A stretch of 18,347 nt of DNA, taken from assembly GCA_007127495.1 (NCBI GenBank), contig SKZG01000452.1, positions 1 through 18,347 on the forward strand, in the 5' to 3' direction. This document shows positions 5,873 through 13,867 of this stretch, piece by piece. The notes beneath the pieces are model-generated. The model did not search any database, was not told where the DNA came from, and saw only the letters and a program-made list of their open reading frames with translations. Source of the DNA: Planctomycetales bacterium. GTDB taxonomy: Bacteria > Planctomycetota > Planctomycetia > Pirellulales > Thermoguttaceae. The first letter of the stretch is position 1. Every line of letters starts with the position of its first letter. The translations under genes were made by a program, and so were the position numbers.

Positions 5873-7762
5873 CTCCTTCGCGTCCCACGAGGTCCGCATT
5901 TCCCGTTGCAATTCTTCCAACTCACGGATCAGGCGATGGTTTCTTGCCGAACGGGCACCGGCCATGACCACGCGGATCGCCTGGCGGGCAACGTCGGAAT
6001 CCTTCTGCCGAACGGCAACGGCAAGCATCTGCTGTGAATGCGCAAACAGGGCGGGGCGATGCGGAATGGCGTAGTCGGAACGCCACGCCGCGGCCATGGT
6101 CTCGGCACGCAAATACAAGGCGTCCACTTCGTAGTGTTGATTCAACCGACGGACCACTTGATCGATAAGTTCGGGGGCGCCAACCCGCTCCGCCTGCTCG
6201 CGAGCCAACTCGAAACAGGCATAGCGACGCAGCGGATCGTCGGTGGCGTCTTCACCCAATTTAAGAAGTTCGGCGGCAAGGTTGCTCCGCGCCTCCGCAC
6301 TGTCAGCTTTGAGAAACTTGTCTTGGAGCGAATTGCGCACCTGGTCGATTGCTCGAGCGAGCAAGTCGGCTTCCGGGACAGGAGCCTGAGGTTGAGCCGG
6401 CGGCGCGGTCACATCCGAAAGCAGCGCCGCGGGAGAATCCGCTGCCGGCATCGACAAGCCCCCCCCTTTGGAAGCCGTTTCCGGCGATTGCTCCTTGGCC
6501 TGGGTCATGAGATCGGCCATGGTCTGAGGGCCGAGGGGCTGCTGGTGAGGCGAAGGCCGCATTGGTTTCGCGGGCGTTGCGGGCGAGGACGCATTCTCTT
6601 GATTCGTACCCGCCGGGCGGGGTTTCTTCTTCGCATCTTCCAACTCGGCTTGGGCCCGGGCCATGAGATCGCCCATGTTGGCCGGGCCGCGGGGGCGTTG
6701 AGCGGCCGAAGGACGCATTCGCATCGACGAGGGCCTGTGCGCCGGCGAACGGGAAGTGGAACGGCGCGCTGACGATCGACGTTGCGGACCATCCGGTTGC
6801 CCGCCGGACGTCACGACCAGCAAGAGTGCCACGGCCAGAATCAAGGCCGCGCCCCCCCCAAGACACCAGGCCACCAATTCGAGTTGCGAACGTTGGCTTC
6901 CTGACTTTTTGGGGGAACACCCGGCGGAAGTACCGGGAGACGAGTTCGATGTCGCGCCGGTCGAAGGCCGCGCGGCCGCGCCCGACGCCGCGACGGTATC
7001 GATGGCGATTTCCGGCAAATCGGCGTTTGGCGCCGGAGCGGCTGCCTTCTTGGTTTTCCCGGTCCGCCCACCGGTGGCCGCCGAGGGGACGCTATCGGTC
7101 GCGATTTCCGGCAAACCGGAGCTGGACGCCTGTGGGGCGGCCTTCTCCGTTTTTCCGGTCCGGCCTGCGGCGCCCGACGCCGTGACGGTATCGATGGCGA
7201 TTTCCGGCAAGGCAGCTTTTGGCGCCTGAGCGGTTGCCTTCTTCGCCTTCGCGGTCCGGCCGGCTGTGCGCGACCTTGGGGCAGTATCGATGGCGATTTC
7301 CGGCAAACCGGAGCCTGACGGCTGCAGGTCGGCCTCCGCCGTCTTCTCGGTCCGGCCTGCGGTGCCCGCCGCTCGGGCGCTATCGGTTACGATTTCCGGC
7401 AAAGCCGTATCGCCTGAGACCTTAGCGGCTGAGGGTGCTCGCTCGGCCACGGGAAGCGCCGCTTGGGTGTCCCGTGGCGCTTTCGGGGACGTCTTAAGTT
7501 GGTCAAGGTACAGTTTGCTGCGCTCGGGGTCCCGAAGTGTCTCTTGGGCGAGACGTATTTCCTCGAGCAGCCGTTCCGCCAAGGCTCTGCGTTGCCCCGG
7601 CAGGAGTTCTCGCAGTTGAGCCGTCCTTGCTGCTGCGGCAAAGTTGATGATCGCCGGGTCGCGTTCGCCCCGTTTCAGACCCAAAAGCCGATAATAATCG
7701 GGAGGCTGCTCGGCCGGCGGGATGTTTAGCCACTGTTGATAGGGATCGAATGAATCTTGCAT
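5867..7762 (-). CDS. Planctomycete J-like domain protein with 32-residue tandem repeats and one membrane helix
   Basis: A 631-residue protein. Residues 6-89 begin [11 protein letters not shown], then [11 protein letters not shown], and end in [16 protein letters not shown]. This module resembles a DnaJ J-domain in its first helices but has no HPD motif, and I know it from the N-termini of many planctomycete proteins, including kinases. Residues 121-265 hold four full and one partial 32-residue repeats starting LPEI. A single membrane helix lies at about 296-317 ([22 protein letters not shown]). Two copies of an MRPS...GP..M.DLM segment follow (349-371 and 401-423), then an alpha-helical C-terminal domain from about residue 475. 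The N-terminal half is probably cytoplasmic and the C-terminal half outside. ATG 7762 starts the conserved module; an upstream in-frame ATG adds 25 unrelated residues. Function is unknown; a scaffold role is a guess. Confidence 0.8.
   Translation of the reverse strand: MQDSFDPYQQWLNIPPAEQPPDYYRLLGLKRGERDPAIINFAAAARTAQLRELLPGQRRALAERLLEEIRLAQETLRDPERSKLYLDQLKTSPKAPRDTQAALPVAERAPSAAKVSGDTALPEIVTDSARAAGTAGRTEKTAEADLQPSGSGLPEIAIDTAPRSRTAGRTAKAKKATAQAPKAALPEIAIDTVTASGAAGRTGKTEKAAPQASSSGLPEIATDSVPSAATGGRTGKTKKAAAPAPNADLPEIAIDTVAASGAAARPSTGATSNSSPGTSAGCSPKKSGSQRSQLELVAWCLGGGAALILAVALLLVVTSGGQPDGPQRRSSARRSTSRSPAHRPSSMRMRPSAAQRPRGPANMGDLMARAQAELEDAKKKPRPAGTNQENASSPATPAKPMRPSPHQQPLGPQTMADLMTQAKEQSPETASKGGGLSMPAADSPAALLSDVTAPPAQPQAPVPEADLLARAIDQVRNSLQDKFLKADSAEARSNLAAELLKLGEDATDDPLRRYACFELAREQAERVGAPELIDQVVRRLNQHYEVDALYLRAETMAAAWRSDYAIPHRPALFAHSQQMLAVAVRQKDSDVARQAIRVVMAGARSARNHRLIRELEELQREMRTSWDAKEP
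6968..7402 (-). repeat. 96-bp tandem repeats (4.5 copies) inside the J-like gene
   Basis: Each 96-bp unit encodes 32 residues starting LPEI(A/V) and containing an AGRT.K core followed by a Lys/Ala/Pro-rich linker. Units start on the minus strand at 7402, 7306, 7210 and 7114, with a truncated fifth at 7018. The plus-strand anchor GATTTCCGGCAA recurs at every 96 bases. The LPEI motif is much better kept than the linkers. Confidence 0.92.
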
Positions 7763-7843
7763 AAGCCGGGTGCCTTTGCCCTCAGCGGTGCATCCTACTC
7801 GAACCGGCACCGGGCTGCAAGAACTATACAGATGCACACACTC

Positions 7844-7873
7844 TTGTGGCCAGCACGTCGCGTCGATTAGAAT
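7844..7873 (+). promoter_or_regulatory. Promoter candidate for xylulokinase
   Basis: TTGTGG (7844-7849) is followed by an 18-base spacer and TAGAAT (7868-7873). It would start transcription about 40 bases before the ATG. The match is moderate and rests partly on its position in the 157-bp divergent gap. Confidence 0.35.
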
Positions 7874-7919
7874 TCTAAGGTCATTTGCAATCTACCCCTT
7901 GGAGCAGGATTCGTCCATC

Positions 7920-9452
7920 ATGAGCACGTTCTTGGGCATCGATATTGGCACGTCCGGCACGAAGACGCTGGCGATTGACGCGCAGGGCCAGATACTTGCC
8001 TCCGCCACGGAGACCTATCCCTGCTATGTCCCCAGGCCGCTTTGGAGTGAGCAGGACCCCCACGACTGGTGGGAGGCGACGGTCAAATCGGTGCGCCAGG
8101 TGGTTCGCAAGGCCCGCCTGAAGCCCGCTGACGTGAAGGCCATTGGGCTTTCCGGCCAGATGCACGGCTCCGTGTTCCTCGATAAGGACGATAACGTGGT
8201 CCGCCGTGCCATCCTGTGGAACGACCAGCGCACCGCCGCAGAATGTCGAGAGATCGAGGAGCGGGCGGGCGGGCGGAAGAAGCTCATCGAAATGGTGGCC
8301 AACCCCGCCCTTACCGGCTTCACCGCTCCGAAAATCCTCTGGCTGCGCAACCATGAACCGAAGCATTTCGCAAAGACTCGCAAGGTCTTGCTGCCCAAGG
8401 ATGAAATCCGCCGCCGCCTGACTGGCGAGTACGCCACGGAAGTGAGCGATGCCAGCGGCATGCTACTGCTCGACGTCGCCAAGCGTAACTGGTCTAAGGA
8501 ACTCCTCTCGCAGCTCGAACTCGACGCCGACCTGTTTGGCACGGTGTACGAGTCGGAACAAGTGACCGGAAAGCTCACGCCGGAGGCTGCACGCTTGCTG
8601 GGCCTCTCGACCGACTGCGCGGTGGTGGGCGGGGCAGGCGATTGTGCCGCGGGAGCCGTGGGCAACGGGATCGTCGAGCGCGGCGTGCTGTCTACGTCGA
8701 TCGGCACCTCCGGCGTCATGTTCATCCATAGTGATGAGGTGAAAATCGATCCGGAAGGGCGCATCCACACCTTCTGCCACGCGGTCCGTGGAAAGTGGCA
8801 CATGATGGGAGTGACCCTGGCCGCAGGCGGCTCCTTCCAGTGGTTCCGTAACGAACTTTGCAAGGCCGACGTCGCTCTCGCAAAACGCCAGAAACGCGAC
8901 GTGTACGACCTTCTCACCGAGGAGGCGGCCGCCACACCCGTGGGGGCGGAAGGGCTGATGTTTCTGCCGTACCTCTCCGGCGAGCGAACCCCCCATGCCG
9001 ACCCCGACGCTCGCGGTTGCTTTGTCGGGCTGACGATGGCCCACACCCGAGGGCACTTGATTCGTGGGATCATGGAAGGGGTGGCCTACTCGATGCGCGA
9101 CAGCTTGGCAATCTTCGAACAGTTGGGGGTGCCCATCCGACAGATTCGGGCGTCCGGCGGCGGTTCGCGTAGCCCGCAATGGCGCCAGATTCAGGCCGAC
9201 GTGTTCGGACGCAAGGTGGTGACCATCAACAGCGAGGAGGGGCCGGCTTACGGCGTTGCCCTGCTGGCGGCAGTCGGGGCCGGGGCATTCAAAGACGTGC
9301 GCGAGGCGTGCGCGGCCACGATTCGCGTGGTCAGTGAAACGCCCTGCAACCGGAAGGCGAAACGCTATTACGATCGGGCCTTTCCGGTGTACCAACAGCT
9401 CTATCACTCGCTGCGGAACGATTTCAAGGCGATTGCAGCTCTGGACCGGTGA
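7920..9452 (+). CDS. xylB: Xylulokinase (FGGY family)
   Basis: A 510-residue FGGY carbohydrate kinase that phosphorylates D-xylulose to xylulose 5-phosphate for the pentose phosphate pathway. The ATP-binding loop DIGTSGTK lies at residues 8-15. The xylulose-contacting QMHG lies at 80-83 within GLSGQMHG, followed by [28 protein letters not shown] and the catalytic Asp241 in [14 protein letters not shown] fit XylB rather than glycerol kinase or ribulokinase. [18 protein letters not shown] near residue 420 is the second nucleotide-binding motif. ATG 7920 begins exactly at the first strand and has a GGAGCAGGA stretch upstream. An in-frame earlier start would add 50 non-conserved residues. There is no xylose isomerase or transporter nearby. 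The next gene follows after about 9 bases and is probably co-transcribed. Confidence 0.93.
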   Translation: MSTFLGIDIGTSGTKTLAIDAQGQILASATETYPCYVPRPLWSEQDPHDWWEATVKSVRQVVRKARLKPADVKAIGLSGQMHGSVFLDKDDNVVRRAILWNDQRTAAECREIEERAGGRKKLIEMVANPALTGFTAPKILWLRNHEPKHFAKTRKVLLPKDEIRRRLTGEYATEVSDASGMLLLDVAKRNWSKELLSQLELDADLFGTVYESEQVTGKLTPEAARLLGLSTDCAVVGGAGDCAAGAVGNGIVERGVLSTSIGTSGVMFIHSDEVKIDPEGRIHTFCHAVRGKWHMMGVTLAAGGSFQWFRNELCKADVALAKRQKRDVYDLLTEEAAATPVGAEGLMFLPYLSGERTPHADPDARGCFVGLTMAHTRGHLIRGIMEGVAYSMRDSLAIFEQLGVPIRQIRASGGGSRSPQWRQIQADVFGRKVVTINSEEGPAYGVALLAAVGAGAFKDVREACAATIRVVSETPCNRKAKRYYDRAFPVYQQLYHSLRNDFKAIAALDR

Positions 9453-9461
9453 CGCTGCCCC

Positions 9462-11135
9462 GTGAACGCTCCTTCAGAATCGCGCCGTGCCGCCGATGGA
9501 AACTGCCCCCGTGGTCCGGGCATGGCGGAACCGCCTGCTCGACCGCCGCAGCATGCCACCCAGTTGGAGGGCTCCGATTCGCGCGGGCGGGATCTCGTGG
9601 AAACGGCCTTGGTCTTTCTGGTGTTTTTTGTCCAGGGCGCGTGGCCTGTGCCGGACGTGAACGAGCCCTATTACCTGGGCAAGGCGATCCATTATTGGAA
9701 CCCGGAGTGGGCGGCAGGCGACTTTTTCCTTGAATCGCCCGACGCACATCAGGTATTCTATTTCACGGTCGGATGGCTGTCGCTGCTGCTTTCGCCGTGG
9801 GTTTTCGCATGGGCGGCTCGCCTGGCGGCGTGGGGGCTGTTGGCCTGGTCGTGGCGACGACTCAGTGCGGCCGTCCTTCCAGGCTACGGTTGGGCCGTAC
9901 TCTCGGCCGCATTGTTGGTGGGCTTGATGGAGCGGTGCCACATGGCCGGCGAGTGGGTTGTGGGCGGAGTGGAAGGCAAGAGCTTCGCCTACGCCTTCGT
10001 GCTCTTGGCGCTGGAGGCGCTGGTGCGAGCGCGATGGAACCGCTGCTTTCTCTTGTTGGGCATCGCCTCGTCGCTGCACGTACTGGTGGGAGGATGGTCG
10101 GTCCTCGCAGCGGCGGTCGCCTGGTGGGCTTCCGCCCCGCAACGCCCGAAACTGCGCACCATCCTGCCCGGCCTGGGGGCGGGCGCCGTACTGGCCCTGC
10201 CGGGCCTTTTGCCCGTACTGCTGCTCGACGTGGGCGCTGACCGGGCCATGCTGCGAGCCGCCCATGAAATCTATGTATACATTCGCCTGCCGCATCACTT
10301 GGTAATCAGCTTGATTCCGTGGCATTTCATCTTCCGTTTTGCCGTGTTGACTGCCTTCTGGGCCGTGCTATGGCGATACACCAAGGACCGGCTGGGCGAG
10401 CGATGTGCGCGGCTGAATTGGTTTGTGTTTGCCGCCGTGGGAATTGCACTGACCGGCGCACTGCTCACCCCGCTGGAGTTCATGGACCGGGCTCTGTCTG
10501 CCGCCCTATTGCGATTCTATTGGTATCGGCTGTCGGACTTCGCCGTGCCGATGGGGGTTGCCCTGGTGGGGCTGTCGGCGATTGCCGAACTCGGGCGGCG
10601 GCGCCCTGCGGCAGCGCGCTGGTGCCTCGCGGCGGCAGTTGCGGCGGCGGTGTTGCACGTGGGCGCGCATGCGGTACACCGGCCTTTCCCCCAGCCACCG
10701 CCCGCGTTCCGCATGTCGCGCCGCCCTCACATGCTCACGCACCATCGGAACGATTTTCTGGCATGGCGCGACGTGTGCGAATTCGTGGCCGCCTCGCCCG
10801 ACGTCGAGCCGGACGCGGTGTTCCTGACCGATCGGATGGCACAGACCTTCAAATGGTATTCCGGGCGGCCGGAGGCAGGAAACTGGAAGGAGATTCCTCA
10901 GGACGCCGAGGGGCTGGTGCAATGGTGGCATCGCATGAAGCACTTGCATGCGCGGCCGGACGCCGCGCCGGGCGAGTTCTGGTACGGGGCCCTCGCGCAA
11001 CAACCTCCGGACCGGCTCCGCCACCTGGGCAAGCGGTACGGCGCCCGCTATGTTATCACCTTCGCGCGGCCGTCGCTTCCGTTGCCGGTCGAGTATCGGA
11101 ACCGCGTGTACGCGGTGTACCGGCTCGACGAATGA
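9462..11135 (+). CDS. Polytopic membrane protein, DUF6798-like
   Basis: A protein of up to 557 residues with about ten hydrophobic helices between residues 45 and 400 and a soluble C-terminal domain of about 150 residues. The acidic loop PVPDVNEPYYLGKAIHYWNP after the first helix, together with GEWVVGGVEGKSFAYAFVLL, resembles the large planctomycete DUF6798 family and, in layout, GT-C glycosyltransferases, where an acidic residue in the first outer loop is catalytic. The C-terminal part contains DAVFLTDRMAQTFKWYSGRP. Function is unproven; transfer of a lipid-linked sugar is a possibility only. The start is uncertain. GTG 9462 lies 9 bases after the xylB stop without a clear ribosome site, and ATG 9522 is an alternative. 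Close spacing suggests translation coupled to xylB, but no functional link is evident. Confidence 0.75.
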   Translation: MNAPSESRRAADGNCPRGPGMAEPPARPPQHATQLEGSDSRGRDLVETALVFLVFFVQGAWPVPDVNEPYYLGKAIHYWNPEWAAGDFFLESPDAHQVFYFTVGWLSLLLSPWVFAWAARLAAWGLLAWSWRRLSAAVLPGYGWAVLSAALLVGLMERCHMAGEWVVGGVEGKSFAYAFVLLALEALVRARWNRCFLLLGIASSLHVLVGGWSVLAAAVAWWASAPQRPKLRTILPGLGAGAVLALPGLLPVLLLDVGADRAMLRAAHEIYVYIRLPHHLVISLIPWHFIFRFAVLTAFWAVLWRYTKDRLGERCARLNWFVFAAVGIALTGALLTPLEFMDRALSAALLRFYWYRLSDFAVPMGVALVGLSAIAELGRRRPAAARWCLAAAVAAAVLHVGAHAVHRPFPQPPPAFRMSRRPHMLTHHRNDFLAWRDVCEFVAASPDVEPDAVFLTDRMAQTFKWYSGRPEAGNWKEIPQDAEGLVQWWHRMKHLHARPDAAPGEFWYGALAQQPPDRLRHLGKRYGARYVITFARPSLPLPVEYRNRVYAVYRLDE

Positions 11136-11170
11136 CCGAAGCGGCGCGGCGGCCCGGGCATTGCCCCGAT

Positions 11171-11197
11171 CTGACCGATCCGACCAATCCGACCAAT
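11171..11197. repeat. 9-bp tandem repeats after the DUF6798-like gene
   Basis: Three consecutive units CTGACCGAT, CCGACCAAT and CCGACCAAT lie between two plus-strand genes. Their CCGAC core and 9-bp period match the array at 1604-1657. Here they are non-coding, 35 bases after a stop codon. Confidence 0.8.
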
Positions 11198-11241
11198 CAG
11201 CGCCCAGCGCGATCCAAGAGTAGCAATCAATAACCAAGCCC

Positions 11242-11898
11242 ATGCAAAAATTCCAGGCGGTCGTCTTCGACATGGACGGCCTCATGTTCAACACCGAGGA
11301 AGTATACACGCAAGTCGGTTCGCGTTTGCTGCGTCGCCGGGGGCATGCGTTCACGGCGGAAGTAAAGGACCTGATGATGGGCCTGCAAGCGCGCGAGGGG
11401 TTCGCGCTGGTGATCGAACGGCTCCGCCTGACAGACACGGTCGACCAGTTGATTGAGGAATCGGACCGTGAGTACCTGGCTCTTGTCGGGCGAATGATTC
11501 AGCCGATGCCGGGCCTGATGGAATTGCTCGACGCGCTGGAGGCGGCGGGGATTCCGAAGGCGATTGCCACGAGCACCTCGCTGCGTTTGGCAACCGCTTG
11601 CCTGGCGCCGTTCGAGTTGGCCCGCCGCTTTGCATTTGTGCTGACGGCGGAAGACATCCGGCATGGGAAGCCGCACCCGGAAATCTACCAAACGGCCGCC
11701 GCTCACCTGGGCGTATCGCCCGCCGCCATGCTTGTTCTGGAAGACAGCCAAAACGGGTGCCGCGCCGCCACGGCGGCCGGGGCTTTCACCGTTGCCGTTC
11801 CCGCCGACCACAGCCGCGACCACGATTTTTCCGGCGCGGCCATGGTCATCGACAGCCTCGCGGACCCGCGGCTGTACGCTGTGCTTGGGTTGTCGTAG
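11242..11898 (+). CDS. HAD-family phosphatase, beta-phosphoglucomutase/CbbY-like
   Basis: A 218-residue haloacid dehalogenase-superfamily protein of subfamily I. The nucleophile and acid are Asp10 and Asp12 in VVFDMDGLMFNTE. The second motif is Ser111 in AIATSTS, the third is Lys143 in GKPHPEIY, and the acidic pair is Glu167-Asp168 in VLEDSQNG. The helical cap between residues 16 and 85 fits small sugar-phosphate substrates. Relatives include beta-phosphoglucomutase, 2-deoxyglucose-6-phosphatase and CbbY; the substrate cannot be chosen from sequence. All core residues are present, so it should be active. The ATG has no strong ribosome-binding site. It lies 106 bp after the DUF6798-like gene and is followed by about 290 bp without a gene. 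Confidence 0.88.
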   Translation: MQKFQAVVFDMDGLMFNTEEVYTQVGSRLLRRRGHAFTAEVKDLMMGLQAREGFALVIERLRLTDTVDQLIEESDREYLALVGRMIQPMPGLMELLDALEAAGIPKAIATSTSLRLATACLAPFELARRFAFVLTAEDIRHGKPHPEIYQTAAAHLGVSPAAMLVLEDSQNGCRAATAAGAFTVAVPADHSRDHDFSGAAMVIDSLADPRLYAVLGLS

Positions 11899-12118
11899 GG
11901 ATGGATTTCTGATTGATGATTGTTGGGTGGAGGTCGTCGGCGAGGGCTTTCCTGTTGGCTTTCGGCCAATTTCATCGCAGAGTGCTCACAACGTGGAACG
12001 TCCACCCTTCACCATGTCCCTCGGCGCGTAAACATCGATTCGCTGGAAGAGCCGTATCAAGCCACCCACCCTACGGCAGGTCTGATGGGGGGAATGGTCA
12101 GCAGCGATTTTCTCGCCC

Positions 12119-12148
12119 TTGACCCCGCCGGGCAAAACGTGATAGACT
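12119..12148 (+). promoter_or_regulatory. Sigma-70-like promoter candidate for the nucleotidyltransferase gene
   Basis: TTGACC (12119-12124) is followed after 17 bases by ATAGAC (12142-12147), or after 18 by TAGACT. Transcription would begin about 35 bases before the ATG at 12190. This supports a new transcription unit after the 11899-12189 gap. The rest of that gap shows only a short GTGGA/TCCAC hairpin at 11993-12005 and no gene. Confidence 0.5.
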
Positions 12149-12189
12149 GCCGGTATTGTTCCGGTCGGAAATGGAAGGGAGTGCATCGG

Positions 12190-12939
12190 ATGCTGGGAAC
12201 ACTGGGGATTGTTCAGGCCTGCCACACACGGCAAGAGCCAAGCTGCCACTTGCGTCGGCGGTTGGGTGGTCGGTCGCTTCTGGAGTGGGTCATCCGCCGG
12301 GTGACCGACAGCACGCGGCTGGATGGCGTCATTGTCGTGGCGTGCGATGCACCCGAGCACCAATTTGTCGCCGACCTAGTGCCCATGGACGTGCCCATCT
12401 TCTTCGGCAATCACACCGACCCGCTTGACCGCCTGGTGCGTGCTCTGGATCAGTATCCGGCGCAGTCGATTGTTCGGGTTCGAGGAGATAGTCCGTTTGT
12501 CGATCCTTCGCTGATCGATCGGCTCGTGAGGACGGCCGAGGCGCATCCGGAGTGCGATTACATCAGTTACATGTCGGCCGATGGCCGCCCGGCGATCCTT
12601 TCGCCGGTGGGCGTATATGCCGAGTGGCTTCGGACGGGAGCGTTGCGCAAGGCGGCGCGCGCGGCACGGGCTCCCTTCGACCGCGCGCACGTGACGCGAT
12701 ACATCTATTCCCACCCAGAACGATTTCAGCTTCGGCTCATTCCGGCGCCGCCGGAGATTGACCGTGACGATGTACGGTTGACGGTCGACGGCGAGGAGGA
12801 CTGGGAGCATGCCCTGGCGATTTACGACGCGCTGGGGTCCGACTGCTTGGATTGGCAACGGATTGCCGGACTGCTGGACCACCAGCCTGCGCTGCGCAGC
12901 CGCATGGCGGCGCTGAACCGCGTTCGCGCGGGAAGCTAG
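12190..12939 (+). CDS. SpsF-like cytidylyltransferase family protein with altered nucleotide loop
   Basis: A 249-residue protein of the nucleotidyltransferase fold, closest in layout to SpsF and 3-deoxy-manno-octulosonate cytidylyltransferase, which join CTP to an acidic sugar. GIVQACHTR at the start, LGGRSLLEWVIRRV (25-38), LDGVIVVACDAPE, DPLDRLVRAL and VRVRGDSPFVDPSLID (metal-binding Asp100) follow the family order, and RLTVDGEEDWEHA near the end is also typical. The usual loop RxxSxRLPxK is replaced by TRQEPSCHLRRRL, so the conserved lysine of that loop is absent. It may use a different nucleotide, be weakly active or be inactive. ATG 12190 begins the first strand with GAAGGGAG 8 bases upstream; longer in-frame starts add unrelated sequence. 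A HAD gene follows after about 40 bp. Confidence 0.78.
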   Translation: MLGTLGIVQACHTRQEPSCHLRRRLGGRSLLEWVIRRVTDSTRLDGVIVVACDAPEHQFVADLVPMDVPIFFGNHTDPLDRLVRALDQYPAQSIVRVRGDSPFVDPSLIDRLVRTAEAHPECDYISYMSADGRPAILSPVGVYAEWLRTGALRKAARAARAPFDRAHVTRYIYSHPERFQLRLIPAPPEIDRDDVRLTVDGEEDWEHALAIYDALGSDCLDWQRIAGLLDHQPALRSRMAALNRVRAGS

Positions 12940-12981
12940 GCTTGCCGGTCGGGCGGTTCCATGGAAAGGAATCGGAATACG

Positions 12982-13770
12982 ATGAGCACGATGCTCCACT
13001 GGATGGAGACGGGCCGGACGTCCGTCTCGTTTGCCGAGAAGCGGCCGACTGCCGGCGCGTTACCTCCTCCGCGACTTCCGCGACCGGTTCGCGGTGTGCT
13101 GTTCGATTTCGGCGGCGTGCTCTACGACGACACCGTGTGGCGTCGCTGGCTTTTGCGGCTGCTCTCGCACGTGGGGCTGCACACCCATTACAGCAGTTTC
13201 TATTACGTTTGGGACCGCGACTTCGCGGCCGACGTGTATCGCGGCCGACGAACCTTCGATGACGCCTTCGCCGCCTACCTGCGTTCCGCAGGCCTTCCGT
13301 GCGGGCTCATCGACGAGGTGATGGCGGCGTGCCGGGGATTGCGCCGCGAGCTGGACGCAAGCCTTCGCCCCCTCCCAGGAGTGCGATGCACCCTGGCCCG
13401 TCTGGTAAAACTGGGCATGAGGCTGGGCGTTCTCAGCGACAGCGAGCTGGCGGGCGACGAATTGCAGGCTCGCCTGGCCGGTTTCGCCCCGGTGCAGGCG
13501 TTTCAGGTGGTGGTTTCATCGATCGACTTGGGATGCACGAAGCCGGAACCAGTATGCTACCGGGAGGCCGTGATGCAGATGGGATTGAGCCCGCACGAAG
13601 TTGCCTTCGTGGGGCACGACCAGGTCGAGTTGGCCGGCGCGCAGGCGGTGGGGATGCCCACGATTGCCCTCAGCGGCAGCCCCGATGCCGAGGCCGACGT
13701 GTACCTCGACCGATTCGAGCAGCTCGCTGATGCAGTCGGGTTGCCCCAACGGCTGGCCGTCGCAGGCTAG
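12982..13770 (+). CDS. HAD-family hydrolase with N-terminal extension
   Basis: A 262-residue haloacid dehalogenase-superfamily protein. The nucleophile is Asp42 in VLFDFGGVLYDD, where the usual second Asp of DxD is Gly, as in the FGGV subgroup. LGVLSDSE supplies motif 2, LGCTKPEPVCY motif 3 (Lys), and FVGHDQVELAGAQAVGM motif 4 (Asp). The first 35 residues before the fold (ETGRTSVSFAEKRPTAGA) are an unusual extension with no known domain. The substrate is unknown. I prefer ATG 12982 because AGGAA lies 10 bases upstream; ATG 12961 in frame adds seven residues and has no ribosome site. It follows the nucleotidyltransferase closely and may act with it, as KdsC acts beside KdsB, but there is no direct evidence. 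Confidence 0.82.
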   Translation: MSTMLHWMETGRTSVSFAEKRPTAGALPPPRLPRPVRGVLFDFGGVLYDDTVWRRWLLRLLSHVGLHTHYSSFYYVWDRDFAADVYRGRRTFDDAFAAYLRSAGLPCGLIDEVMAACRGLRRELDASLRPLPGVRCTLARLVKLGMRLGVLSDSELAGDELQARLAGFAPVQAFQVVVSSIDLGCTKPEPVCYREAVMQMGLSPHEVAFVGHDQVELAGAQAVGMPTIALSGSPDAEADVYLDRFEQLADAVGLPQRLAVAG

Positions 13771-13867
13771 CACTCCCCCTTGCCAGGCGTGCCGTTCTCG
13801 GCGACGATGGCCGCGTTGCCCATCGGCCATACCGCCTCGCCGCGCTCCCCATCCGAGAACCCGCGCC

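Noticed and set aside
5641..5925. N-terminal extension of ferrochelatase by 95 codons
   Set aside because: The extension runs through a complete tRNA-Glu gene, and the conserved protein begins at GTG 5640.
6968..7402. Regular repeats considered as a CRISPR array
   Set aside because: The period is 96 bp, a multiple of three, repeats and linkers are both coding, and there are no cas genes.
8024..9073. Minus-strand open frame of 349 codons inside xylB
   Set aside because: It is fully antisense to a confident xylulokinase; Ser/Arg/Pro-rich shadow translation.
11899..12189. N-terminal extension of the nucleotidyltransferase, or a small gene
   Set aside because: The extra sequence has no family similarity, crosses a promoter candidate, and the start with a good ribosome site is at 12190.
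13601..13867. Upstream extension of the first M16 gene overlapping the HAD gene
   Set aside because: It is an out-of-frame reading of the HAD gene, and M16 similarity begins at GTG 13868.
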